A stretch of 64,000 bases of DNA from Hexactinellida sp. DTS-2022 (taxonomy: Eukaryota > Porifera > Hexactinellida): positions 3,720,001-3,784,000 of the forward strand of contig JAPNXP010000014.1 of NCBI GenBank assembly GCA_028753945.1, read 5' to 3'. Shown here one piece after another: positions 21,691 to 30,420 of this stretch. The translations under genes were made by a program, and so were the position numbers. Below the pieces are notes generated by a model, which saw nothing but the letters and a program-made list of their open reading frames with translations, was not told where the DNA came from and did no database searches. Numbering within the stretch: position 1 is the stretch's first letter; each line of letters opens with the position of its first letter.

Positions 21691-22823
21691 GATTACTGTG
21701 TTGCTTGTGAGATTATATGCTAAATTTTGTAAATACGAAATAAAATGTAAAAACTAAGCATTATTATTCTTTACCATCAACATTTAGTTCGATAATACTT
21801 TCTCCATGCTAACAATCATACTAAACAAATTAAAACTTGTAACTTAAACATTAGAGGCATAGCAAATAATTGTCACGACAAATAGCTCACCATATTATAC
21901 TACCTATCCGCAAATAATATACTTAAATATGCCTAACTTTAACTGTTGTCGTGGTTTTATTAATATTACCATATATGGAAAGGTGTGAAAACGGCATAAC
22001 TCACATTCCACAAATATTTTCGATAATCCAATATGTCCGTTGGACTCCCAAAATATGACTTCCTATACGACAATAATACATTTCATATGTCTAAGGCTAA
22101 CTGATCTCGAGATTTTAACAATATTACCATATATGGAAAGGTGTGAAAACGGCATAACTCACATTCCACAAATATTTTCGATAATCCAATATGTCCGTTG
22201 GACTCCCAAAATATGACTTCCTATACGACAATAATACATTTCATAAGTCTAAGGCTAACTGATCTCGAGATTTTAACAATATTACCATATATGGAAAGGT
22301 GTGAAAACCGCATAACTCACATTCCACAAATATTTTCGATAATCCAATATGACCGTTGGACTCCTTAACTATGACTTCCTATACGACAATAATACATTTT
22401 ATGTGTCAAACTTTAACCGATTACGAAATACCTAATGGACCCAAGTTCCAGGACCCGAGAATGAGCGCCTACAGTCCTTATTTAAAGGAGTCTATGATAG
22501 TAGCATATTAACATTATTTGATGTTTCAACATGGCTATTTTGATAAATTTATATGTCAATTAAAATATAATAGCGAAATTTTTGAAACTCATTAACTATA
22601 TAATTAATTAGCTAATTAAATAAAAAATACTGATCATTAATTAAGATGCAATTAGAATATACAAGTTCTGATTGCAGATTTGAATTCCACATGGTCGAAT
22701 TACTCTAAGTGCATAATTTCAAACCAATACGAATATTTTCTACTGAGATACAGCACATTTTATTAGTGCCACTTGTGCCAGAATTGGTACGTGGCAGAGA
22801 CACTTATGCCAATTCATGTGCAA

Positions 22824-22990
22824 TATAGTCTCTGAACAACGGACACTTTGGGACCGGAGTCGTTGTTCGCTATTTAGAGGTTGCTTTTCTATTAGTCATA
22901 TGCTAAATTCAATCCGTCCGTGCCACGAGGGTTGTCCGTTATTTAGAGGTTGTCCGCTATTAGGAGAGGCCGTTATGGGAGGCTCCACTG
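22824..22990. mobile_element. TA MITE, same family as 38233-38447
   Basis: It contains CTCTGAACAACGGACAC at the left and GGAGGCTCCACTG then TA at the right, with TTATTTAGAGGTTGTCCG inside. It is the inverted copy of the MITE at 38233-38447. Its left terminus is eroded. Confidence 0.75.
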
Positions 22991-23313
22991 TATATTGGCT
23001 AAAATGGGCTTGAGATTAAAACTATCCCCACAAATTATGATAAATACGAATGTTCCTTAATGAGAGGTCCATCTGAATGGTTAAGTGACATTTGGGACAC
23101 AAAGGTGTTCCCTGTTCATAGTAGGGAGGTGTTCCTTAATGGGAGGTAGGTATCAATGTTAAAGCATAGTAGAAAATCGGGACTTAAAAAAAGTGTCCCC
23201 TAGGCAGAGTTGTTCCCTAATCGGAGGTATTCCCTAATGGAGGTTTACTGTAATCATTGTTTACTGAGCTAAATATTACTTAGAAAAGCTGGCATAACAA
23301 AATATAACTTATA

Positions 23314-24014
23314 CTAGCGCGCTTCGCTTGCTAGGTCGCTTCGGGGCAGAACACAACCACACACCAACCGCTTTGCGGTTGGTGTGTGGTATATATACAC
23401 CTAATATTGATTATAAAGCGTAAATAGGCCTAAATAGTCAAATTAACAATGTGAAATTTTAATGATCACGTCATCATGCGATAATGAGTAAGCATATTGG
23501 TGATCGGGTGTGACCAACGTGTCCGCATCATTAATGTACATGTTCTATTAAATTTTCAGATTTTTAACACTCAGAGGGCGGGAATTATGTGTGATTAAGT
23601 GAATTTTCAGGGTTCTCGAAATGTGACAATGACGTCATAACTTTTCGAGGTGTCAGAAATTTTGAGTGGAAACCTCAACTTGTTGGCGGGTGCCAAAAGT
23701 TACCCCTATATGCCAAAAATCTCATTTAGAAACCGTCCACTTTCTTCAATCAACTCGTAACATACAAACAAATATATATATATATATATATCCAAATTTT
23801 GTCCCTAAATCCAGCAAAAGTTTTTTAAGTGTCTTTCATGGATATCCAGCAAAAGTGTCTTTAATCGGCAAATTAACCATAGGACACGCCTTTGTATTGC
23901 CAAGGCAAAACTTTTGCTTTGTCCCTAATCGTCTGGATATAGGGACAAAAACATACATTAAGGACAGTTTTTGCATACACACACATATACAGGTTTCTGT
24001 TTTAATAGTATAGA
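23314..24014 (-). mobile_element. non-autonomous Helitron-like element, 701 bp
   Basis: On the minus strand it runs from TCTATACTATTAAAAC (24014) to a 3' end with the strong hairpin CCAACCGCAAAGCGGTTGG, followed by GCGCGCTAG (23314). A TC start, a 3' hairpin and a CTAG end with no target duplication are Helitron hallmarks. Insertion is at the end of the broken gene at 24015-25097. Related full or partial copies are at 33613, 38450, 43430-43940, 45057 and inside 45411-46027. No coding sequence. Confidence 0.75.
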
Positions 24015-25097
24015 TAAACAATGCATTTAATAGATTATCTTGCTCCGAGTGGGGAAAAGAAGTATTGCAATGTAGTTTGCAAATGTGTCTTGGTTCTCCG
24101 CATTTCTTGCAAACTAGATGATGTCGAAATGAAGTCAAAACTGGGTCGCTTTGTGATAAAAAACGCACAAAGATATCTCTCGTGTTTAAACCGAATGAAT
24201 TCTTTCGAGAGGATGTTCACGGTATTTGCGAATCAACTTGAACATGATTCAACCGCTTCTTCAGAAAATTCCTTCATTCCAAACCCGTTGTTACAAACCC
24301 TAATTAACTCCGTGCTATGAGCTAACAACTTGTGGAGGGATGGTGTAATATTCACCCATGGAAATTTTACTAAGATGAATTCGTATGTTTCTCGGCATAG
24401 AAGACCTTGGGTATCGGTATTTATCTCCCTACTACTACTGAAAGAGCGCAGAATAGCTGAGAGATTGTTAAGAATTTTCGTGAGAGAATCATTGAAATCG
24501 GCTGGAAATAATGTTGTAATCCAATGTATGAAGTTATTTTTATTGCTAAAACATTCAAGAGCTAAGTTACCGGTAGATGTTGTACCTCCATCACTAGAAG
24601 GTTGGTCAATTTTTGGGCCTGTTTTCTCTTGTAAGAAATCACGAACAAATTTCAATGAGTTTTTTACTTTAGCAGATGTTGGTGACCATTTATTAGATCC
24701 GGAATGTAAATGGTACACAAGTATCATGATTCATCGAAATACACATGTGTATGAATGGAGAGGAGAAGCAGGTAGTGTCTCAATTTCGGATAATGGTTCA
24801 TGAGTTAGGCCAAATCGTTCTTGAGATGGGAGTGATAAATACTCAGTCTTGTCAACGGAAGCAAAAATATCTCTTGCAGCTGATATAGTTCTATTAATCG
24901 GGAATCCAGATCTTACTAGATCAATGTCGTGTAGCTCTGCGAATGTGCTGTGCATAATTGGCATTTTGCACCACCAGCACCGGTTAGGATACCCGACATT
25001 TTCCCATCGAACATGCTACGGTATACCTTTACTTTCACAAGCCCTTGCGGGAAATCAATACCATCTTGTTCAATTAGTTTGGTTTCGGGATTAATGA
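24015..25097 (-). pseudogene. unrecognised repetitive gene, main 3' part
   Basis: The minus-strand frame reads FDGKMSGILTGAGGAKCQLC, then HDIDLVRSGFPINRTISAA, ERFGLTHEPLSEIETLPASP and LHSYTCVF. An in-frame TGA follows, then MILVYHLHSG, TGPKIDQPSSDGGTTSTGN, LCRETYEFILVKFPWVNITP, LHKLLAHSTELI and, after a one-base loss, CKKCGEPRHICKLH near the C-terminus. It resembles proteins present in many copies in invertebrate genomes, but I cannot name the family or a function. Cys/His clusters (CQLC; CKKC..HICKLH) suggest zinc binding. The LTR retrotransposon at 25102 separates it from its upstream exon part (29966-30150), and the 701-bp Helitron abuts its end. It is inactive. Confidence 0.65.
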
Positions 25098-25101
25098 ATG
25101 T

Positions 25102-25288
25102 TGTGATAAAGTAAGGCAGATTACTTAACAGTAGCAGCAGAAGTAATTCATTTAGGAATACTCAGTAGATAGTTTGCAGTTAGTATATAGGTTGAGATTT
25201 CTTAGTATGTTACATAACTAAATACTTCTTGTATAATAACTCTGTGAAATTAACTATTAATCTTCTACTTCAGTGATTGTTCATCACA
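25102..25288 (+). repeat. 5' LTR
   Basis: 187 bp, TGTGATAAAG...TTCATCACA. It contains TATATA at 25184-25189 and, 30 bp downstream of its first base, ATAACTAAATACTT (25214-25227). Confidence 0.95.
25184..25189 (+). promoter_or_regulatory. TATA box in the 5' LTR
   Basis: TATATA lies 30 bp before 25214. If 25214 is the transcript start, the spacing is standard for a TATA-directed RNA polymerase II promoter. The start is inferred, not measured. Confidence 0.55.
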
Positions 25289-25290
25289 TT

Positions 25291-25304
25291 AAGTATTTAG
25301 TTAT
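25291..25304 (+). promoter_or_regulatory. putative self-primer binding site
   Basis: AAGTATTTAGTTAT begins two bases after the 5' LTR, where a gypsy primer-binding site belongs. It is the exact 14-base complement of LTR bases 25214-25227. No tRNA-like TGG start is present. This is the arrangement of Tf1-type self-primed elements, where the 5' end of the element RNA primes minus-strand synthesis. Confidence 0.65.
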
Positions 25305-25361
25305 CTCTTCTGTTTTGTTTTGGTATTTCGGTAATTGTCAACACAAGTCTATACCATTGTA

Positions 25362-26281
25362 ATGGCACGATAACTGGGGAAGATTTCAAGTCCAAGTTAG
25401 TTAGCGTAGGTGGCCTAGCAATTCCTCCATTGCATCAAGATGAGCTAATCAAGGATTGGCGACCATTGTTTTTGGCAGCGGTTATCCCCTTGCTGGATAG
25501 GAAAGAGGAAGGAAAGATCATCCTAATGCTCCCGGGTTTTGTCTGCAGACGCCCGGCAGAGAGGCATTTAGTAAGGGAGGTCGTTGAAGAAGTTAATACA
25601 GTTGAAGAGGCATTCCATGTGCTAATAGAGAATCTAGATCCGCCATCCGATCCGCAACAGGAAATGTTGAAGTTGTGTCGGTCTGACTGGCAGCCAGGCC
25701 AACCAATAGATGATTTCTTCTATCAGCTGAAGTCGGCAGCCTCATGCGCCAAGGCACCGCTCCACATGGTGTGTTTGGTATTGGCGAATCAACTTCCATC
25801 TACAATAAAAGGCTCAATCCAATCTTGGCTAGGAAAGCCAGAACACCAGGAGGTTAGTAACTTACAAGCACGTGAATTCTTGATTTTGGTGCGTAAAGAG
25901 TTAAATGCCAAAGTCATACCGCAGGATTGGGGAAATAGAAATTTTGGTGCAGTTAAGCTAATACATGACGCTGGTGACATATCAATCGAATCGGACGCAG
26001 AGAACAAAGATACATTCAAACATGTACTTGGAGAATCGGATCAAGGGACGATGGAACAAGAGGTTAACCACGGAGATGTCTTAAGTGCCAGCAGTAGGCA
26101 AGGGAGAGGTGGTTTTTCAAGGAATCGAGGCGCAACGATGAAGCCGCGAAACTCCTGGAAACCAAACGGAAACCCCCGGTGGAAGAGTAATAAGTGTGTT
26201 GGATATGTGGAAAGGGAGGACACATGTCGTTCAACTGTTCAAAAGGTTTCTGTCAGAAATTTGGCAAACGCGGGCATTTGA
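25362..26281 (+). pseudogene. Gag polyprotein
   Basis: The open frame has no ATG at its natural start. An ATG at 25362 is in another frame, and readable sequence continues from at least 25385 (ITGEDFKSKLVSVGGLAIPP). WRPLFLAAVIPLLDRKEEGK and LMLPGFVCRRPAERHL lie in the N-terminal third, then LCRSDWQPGQPIDDFFYQLK typical of a gypsy capsid, and a basic GRGGFSRNRG...KPNGNPRWK stretch before the zinc knuckle. At 26192-26200 the frame shifts: the knuckle CWICGKGGHMSFNC is one frame back, best explained by an extra GT in a TGTGTT run. Gag would assemble the cytoplasmic particle around the RNA. Confidence 0.8.
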
Positions 26282-27840
26282 CTCAAGATTGCAATGCGAG
26301 GAACGTGTTAGTATCCGAGTCAGCAGAGTGTCGGAAATCTGACAGTGTATTAATTCGCGTCAAAATAGGTTCGGTAGATACATTAGCCATGCTAGACTCC
26401 GGAGCTCAACCGTCTGTTCTGGATCTCAACTTTGTCAAGGAACATAATATCCCATTTATGAGGGAGTCCAGTTTTGTTCGAGGGCTAGCAGCCAATCCTG
26501 TACAAGTGTGCGGAACGGCAGAAATTCAGGTAGACATTGGACAAGGACAAATTATCAACCAGAGGTTTTGCATAATTGTTAGCCCAGAACCAACGGTTAT
26601 CCTTGGACGGGAATTTCTGGAGATGTTTGAGGTGACAACTTTTGATTGGCATCAGCAACGAGTTCGACTCGGTCCTCGATGGATCCCCATGATCGCGAAA
26701 GTCAGAGGAGGCAAAATTCGATCTAATGCAAGTATCATACATGCACTGATGTCAGATTGGGAAATTCCTTTTTCCGAGAAGTCGGACTGGAATATTGACC
26801 CTCGACTTTCGAATGATGAGCAACGAGCGCTAAGCGAATTACTAGAGAGATATAGTGACGTTTTTGCATTAAACCCAAAGGTTCCATCGGTTACACCAAC
26901 AGCCGAACATGCAATTGAAACGGGATCGGAACAGCCAGTGAAAGCTAGAGGCATACGAATGTCCCCCAAAGCGGAGAAGGAGGTATTTAATCAACTGGAT
27001 CAGATGTTGGAAAACGGTATCGTGAGACCGTCTCGCTCCCCATGGGCGGCTAGAGTGGTACTAGTGGAGAAGAAAGATAAATCACTTCGTTTTGCCGTCG
27101 ACTTTAGGGGACGAAATGACATTACGCGTAAGGATGCCTATCCCATCCCAGACGTTAGGGATATGCTAGATAAATTACATGGGAGTGCGTTTTACTCGAG
27201 ATTGGATGGCGCTTCAGCGTACTGGTCAGTACCTATTAGAGAAAAGGATATTCCCAAGACAGCATTTATAACCCCGCAAGGTCAATACGAATTTTGTATC
27301 ATGCCCTTTGGATTAACGAACGCTCCCGCGACGTACCAGCGAGCTATTGATATGGTACTTCGTGAGGCACCTACGAGCTTGGCATATGTAGATGACACGC
27401 TGGTGTATTCACAGAATTTTCGGGAACATATCAGTCACCTTCAGAATACACTTGAATTATATCGCCAAGCTAAAATGCAACTCAGAAAAGAAAAATGCAT
27501 CTTCGCGGTTCAGGAGGTCGAATTCGTGGGGCATCTTATTTCTTCAAATGGACAGCGTCCCATACCCTCTTTAATTCAACGGATTAGAGACCACGCCTCC
27601 CCCACGACATTACGAGAGCTCAAATCCTTCCTCGGTTTAACAAACTATTATCGGGACTTTATTGATAAGTTTTCTGAAATGGCTTCTCCTCTGTATGATC
27701 TCACACAAGGGAATCAATGCCCCATGGAGATGGGGGGATGTTCAAGAAGAGAGTTTTCAGCATTTACGTGCAGCGTTAACTTCAGACTCGGTATGCCTAG
27801 TGTTCCCTCAATGGAAAAAGACATTTTACATGGAGTGTGA
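26194..27840 (+). pseudogene. Pol: zinc knuckles, protease and reverse transcriptase
   Basis: The frame opens with CWICGKGGHMSFNC. A second knuckle, CQKFGKRGHLTQDC, has F in place of its second cysteine. The aspartic protease motif is LAMLDSGAQPSVL (about residue 65-77), with ILGREFLEMF closing the domain. RT has IVRPSRSPWAARVVLVEKKD, RFAVDFRGRN, FYSRLDGASAYWSVPI, MPFGLTNAPATYQR and the catalytic YVDD at 27385-27396. GLTNYYRDFIDKFS marks the connection. Near 27705 one extra G shifts the frame, so the RNase H part continues in the next frame. All RT core residues look intact, which together with the near-identical LTRs suggests recent activity of the family. Confidence 0.9.
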
Positions 27841-28215
27841 TGCATCAAGAGAGGGAGTAGGGGCTGTGCTATCTCAAGAGGACGAGGAGGGAAAGTTGAG
27901 GCCAATTTCCTTCTTTTCAAGTAGGTTAAAGAAGGCGCAGAAAAACTACAGTGCTTCAGAGTTGGAGGCATGGGCAATTGTTCTGCGGCGAGAAAATGGC
28001 GGTAGTATCTACAAGCTGCTTCATCGGTGGAGATAAGGACGGACTATAACCCATTGCAATGGTTGAGACGTCAGAGGGACCCGAGAGGGAAGTTTTCCCG
28101 TTGGCTGATTGAATTAGAGTCAATGAACTACAGTATTCAGTACCTCCGAGGAAAGGATAATGTCCTGGCCGATCATCTGAGTCGTTTTTCCGGGAGGAAT
28201 GGACGAATATGTTAA
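27662..28215 (+). pseudogene. Pol: RNase H segment
   Basis: After the shift, WRWGDVQEESFQHLRAAL leads to FYMECDASREGVGAVLSQ (first RNase H aspartate) and FSSRLKKAQKNYSASELEAW (the glutamate). A further frame change follows LEAWAIV at about 27975, then an in-frame TAG, then RTDYNPLQWL, KFSRWLIELE and LADHLSRF. It degrades the RNA strand during reverse transcription (family role). Two frame breaks and one stop prevent a continuous product. Confidence 0.85.
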
Positions 28216-29761
28216 CGACGAGCCGGAATGCTTTGAGCGATTTCTTTACCCTGTCGATATAGTCTTTCCGAGCGAGGAAATGGGGGTAAGACAATCAGAA
28301 GACCCGGTGGTAATATGTGCGAAGGATCAAATGTTAACTCGAAATATGGTAACGGAAGGTCCACTGAGGAATCAAGTAAATTTGAGAGTGTTAAATGGCC
28401 TATTGTATCGAGGGAATCAACTCGTAGTTCCAGAATCTATGAGAGAAGTGATTTTAGCTTCAGCTCATAAGAGGAGTCATTCAGGAGTTTTTCGTACTTT
28501 TCATGAAGTCAGAAGGAGATTTTACTGGCCGTCAATGTGGAAAGACGTAAGAAATCACTGCGGTTCATGTCTTACATGTTTGAGGAACAAACGCATGTAT
28601 AGGAGGAAAGAACCCCTAGTCCCGGTGGAACTCGAAATTAGTCGTCCACGAGCTGTAGTGGCTTTTGATTTAGCGGTCCTGCCCTGGTCCAGTCAAGGAT
28701 ATCGTTATGTTTTGATGGCTGTGGATCTTTTTTCTAAACAGCTGGAAGCATGACCATTGAAGGAGAAAGATTCCCCCTCAGTAATTGAGGCTCTGGAAAA
28801 TGCATGGTTTAATCGTCACGGGCTTCCTCAGATTTTATTATCTGATCAAGAAAACGCAGTGGATGGCCATATGGTACGCGATATGTGTAGACGATTAGGA
28901 ATTCAAAAGATTCATTCGTCAGCTTATCATCCACAAGGAGACGGCAAGTCCGAAAGGTCAATTCAATCCTTTAAAACAGCGTTAAGGTGCATGCTAGAGG
29001 AACGGCATATAACCCAGACACATTGGCCCAGCTTGCTTCAAGAAATAACTTTCGTATTAAACTCTTTACCCAACGCGAGTACAGGGTTAAGCCCACATGA
29101 AATAATGTTTGGATCACAGTTACGTCTTCCGTTGGACAAATGGTTACCTTTGGCAAACAATGATGAATATGTAGAGCCACAAGAATATTTAGAATCAGTT
29201 GCACTGCGCAATGATAAGCAGTGGGAACAAGTGCGGGAAAAGACAGCTGATGCTCAGTCCAAAATGAAACGATACTATGATCGAGGGGCGGTTCGAAGCG
29301 ATATCAAAGAAGGAGATTGGGTACTGTTAAAAAAGCAACCACGCAGCAACACTCTATCTCCACTCTATGAAGGCCCGTGGATAGTCGCGAAACGTAGAGG
29401 TACGAATGTTCACCTAAGGAATCATGAAAGCGGGACGATAAGAGTAGTGCACGTGAATAAATGCAAGAAGATACCACACTTCGGTGAGGAGTGTGCAGGC
29501 GATGGCACATATGGTTTGTCGGAGAACGAAGAGGAAAAAGTATCAGAAGAGAACGAAGAGGAGAAGCTGTTAGAACATCAAGAAAGGTTTGATGAAAGGG
29601 AGGAGAATCCAGAGGTAGTGATAGAAACAAATCTAGAGAGCAATAAACCTGCTGTTACTACAAGAAAGTCCAATCGTTTAAGAAAACGACCCTTCTTGTG
29701 TACGGATGACTACGTGTACAAGATTGTATCTAATCCACGCGTAGCATTAGCATATCGCTGA
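28199..29761 (+). pseudogene. Pol: integrase
   Basis: A frame change near 28200 joins RNase H to this segment. The HHCC zinc domain is HKRSHSG...CGSCLTC (28466-28580). Core acidic residues sit in VAFDLAVLP, LLSDQENAV and GDGKSERS. A single in-frame TGA after LFSKQLEA (28751-28753) splits it. The C-terminal GPY/F-type module is KEGDWVLL...LYEGPWIVAKR. A Glu/Lys-rich tail ends with NRLRKRPF; no chromodomain is visible. Integrase joins the cDNA to host DNA, here making the ATGT duplication. Confidence 0.9.
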
Positions 29762-29774
29762 AAAGGGAAGGTGA

Positions 29775-29961
29775 TGTGATAAAGTAAGGCAGATTACTTA
29801 ACAGTAGCAGCAGAAGTAATTCATTTAGGAATACTCAGTAGATAGTTTGCAGTTAGTATATAGGTTGAGATTTCTTAGTATGTTACATAACTAAATACTT
29901 CTTGTATAATAACTCTGTGAAATTAACTATTAATCTTCTAGTTCAGTGATTGTTCATCACA
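29775..29961 (+). repeat. 3' LTR
   Basis: Identical to the 5' LTR except for one base (G in TTCTAGTTCAG). It is followed by the ATGT duplication. Confidence 0.95.
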
Positions 29962-29965
29962 ATGT

Positions 29966-30150
29966 CTCCATTGGGAACCGCACATTTTCCTCGCTTTCTT
30001 TCATGGCTAATAAAGCAACAGGTCTAACTTGAAAATGGGAATTAGGCAGGGAATTTATCCAAACATCATTGTGAGAAAAATCTTTAATTGAAAGTAGTTT
30101 GAAAGCAAATAACAAGAAGTTCTTCGATTTAACGTTGAATCATATATCCT
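29966..30150 (-). pseudogene. unrecognised repetitive gene, part upstream of the LTR insertion
   Basis: The minus-strand frame NFLLFAFKLLSIKDFSHNDV, then FQVRPVALLAMKESEENVRF and PMETF runs into the LTR. It continues in the same frame on the other side with INPETKLIEQDGIDFPQG (before 25097). Removing the retrotransposon and one ATGT gives one uninterrupted frame. The start of this segment near 30145 may be a splice acceptor or a truncation. Confidence 0.65.
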
Positions 30151-30420
30151 TATAGATTCAAGTCTCTGCGCGAAGGGTTAGTTTATATGCTTACATAGAT
30201 TATAAATTGGTTTCTATGTACCCGGAAATACTTACTACATTAAAATATATATCTACAGATAGTTTATATAGAAAATATTCGGCCTAATATGTTCAGAATC
30301 CCTTACTAACCGAAACCACTGTACTTTTTGTTGCAGCCCAAGGTCCATTTTGATTGACACTCTAATTTACCCCGTCGTAAGTTAGAAATTTATAACACAT
30401 TTATAAAATTCATTCCTTTA

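Larger units (their letters stand above)
19988..22496 (-). mobile_element. P-superfamily foldback element with 8-bp duplication
   Basis: The 2509-bp element is bounded by exact 8-bp duplications ATAGTAGC (19980-19987, 22497-22504). The termini read CATAGACTCCTTTAAATAAG and its complement. The inverted arms are long: left about 19988-20533, right about 21793-22496. They consist of a unique outer 80 bp, tandem units of about 130-145 bp (two on the left, three on the right) and a unique inner part. The interior encodes a decayed THAP-type transposase on the minus strand. TSD length, CAT...ATAAGG ends and THAP content together place it in the P superfamily. Confidence 0.85.
19772..23250. mobile_element. 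Tigger-like TA element hosting other insertions
   Basis: The ends CAGTAAAACCTTCAATTAGG and the complement of CCTAATGGAGGTTTACTG are inverted, with TA on each side (19770-19771, 23251-23252). GTGTTCC(C/T)TAATxxGAGGT motifs are repeated in both subterminal zones (19800-19855; 23045-23240). The middle is occupied by a P-type foldback element (19988-22496) and a small TA MITE (22824-22990). No transposase of its own was found. Confidence 0.8.
25102..29961 (+). mobile_element. Ty3/gypsy LTR retrotransposon, 4860 bp
   Basis: Two 187-bp LTRs (25102-25288, 29775-29961) start TGTGAT and end ATCACA, flanked by the 4-bp duplication ATGT (25098-25101, 29962-29965). They differ at one base (C/G in TTCTA-C/G-TTCAG). 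The order gag, PR, RT, RNase H, IN is that of Ty3/gypsy. A purine tract (GAAAAGGGAAGGTGA) precedes the 3' LTR. No env-like frame and no visible chromodomain. The site after the 5' LTR suggests self-priming. Internal frames carry several indels despite the young LTRs. Confidence 0.95.

Noticed and set aside
25289-25310. Standard tRNA primer-binding site
   Set aside because: The sequence after the LTR starts TTAAGT, without the TGG that complements a tRNA CCA end.
26180-26210. Programmed -1 frameshift between gag and pol
   Set aside because: The shift falls inside the first zinc knuckle, with no slippery heptamer; a GT insertion explains it better.
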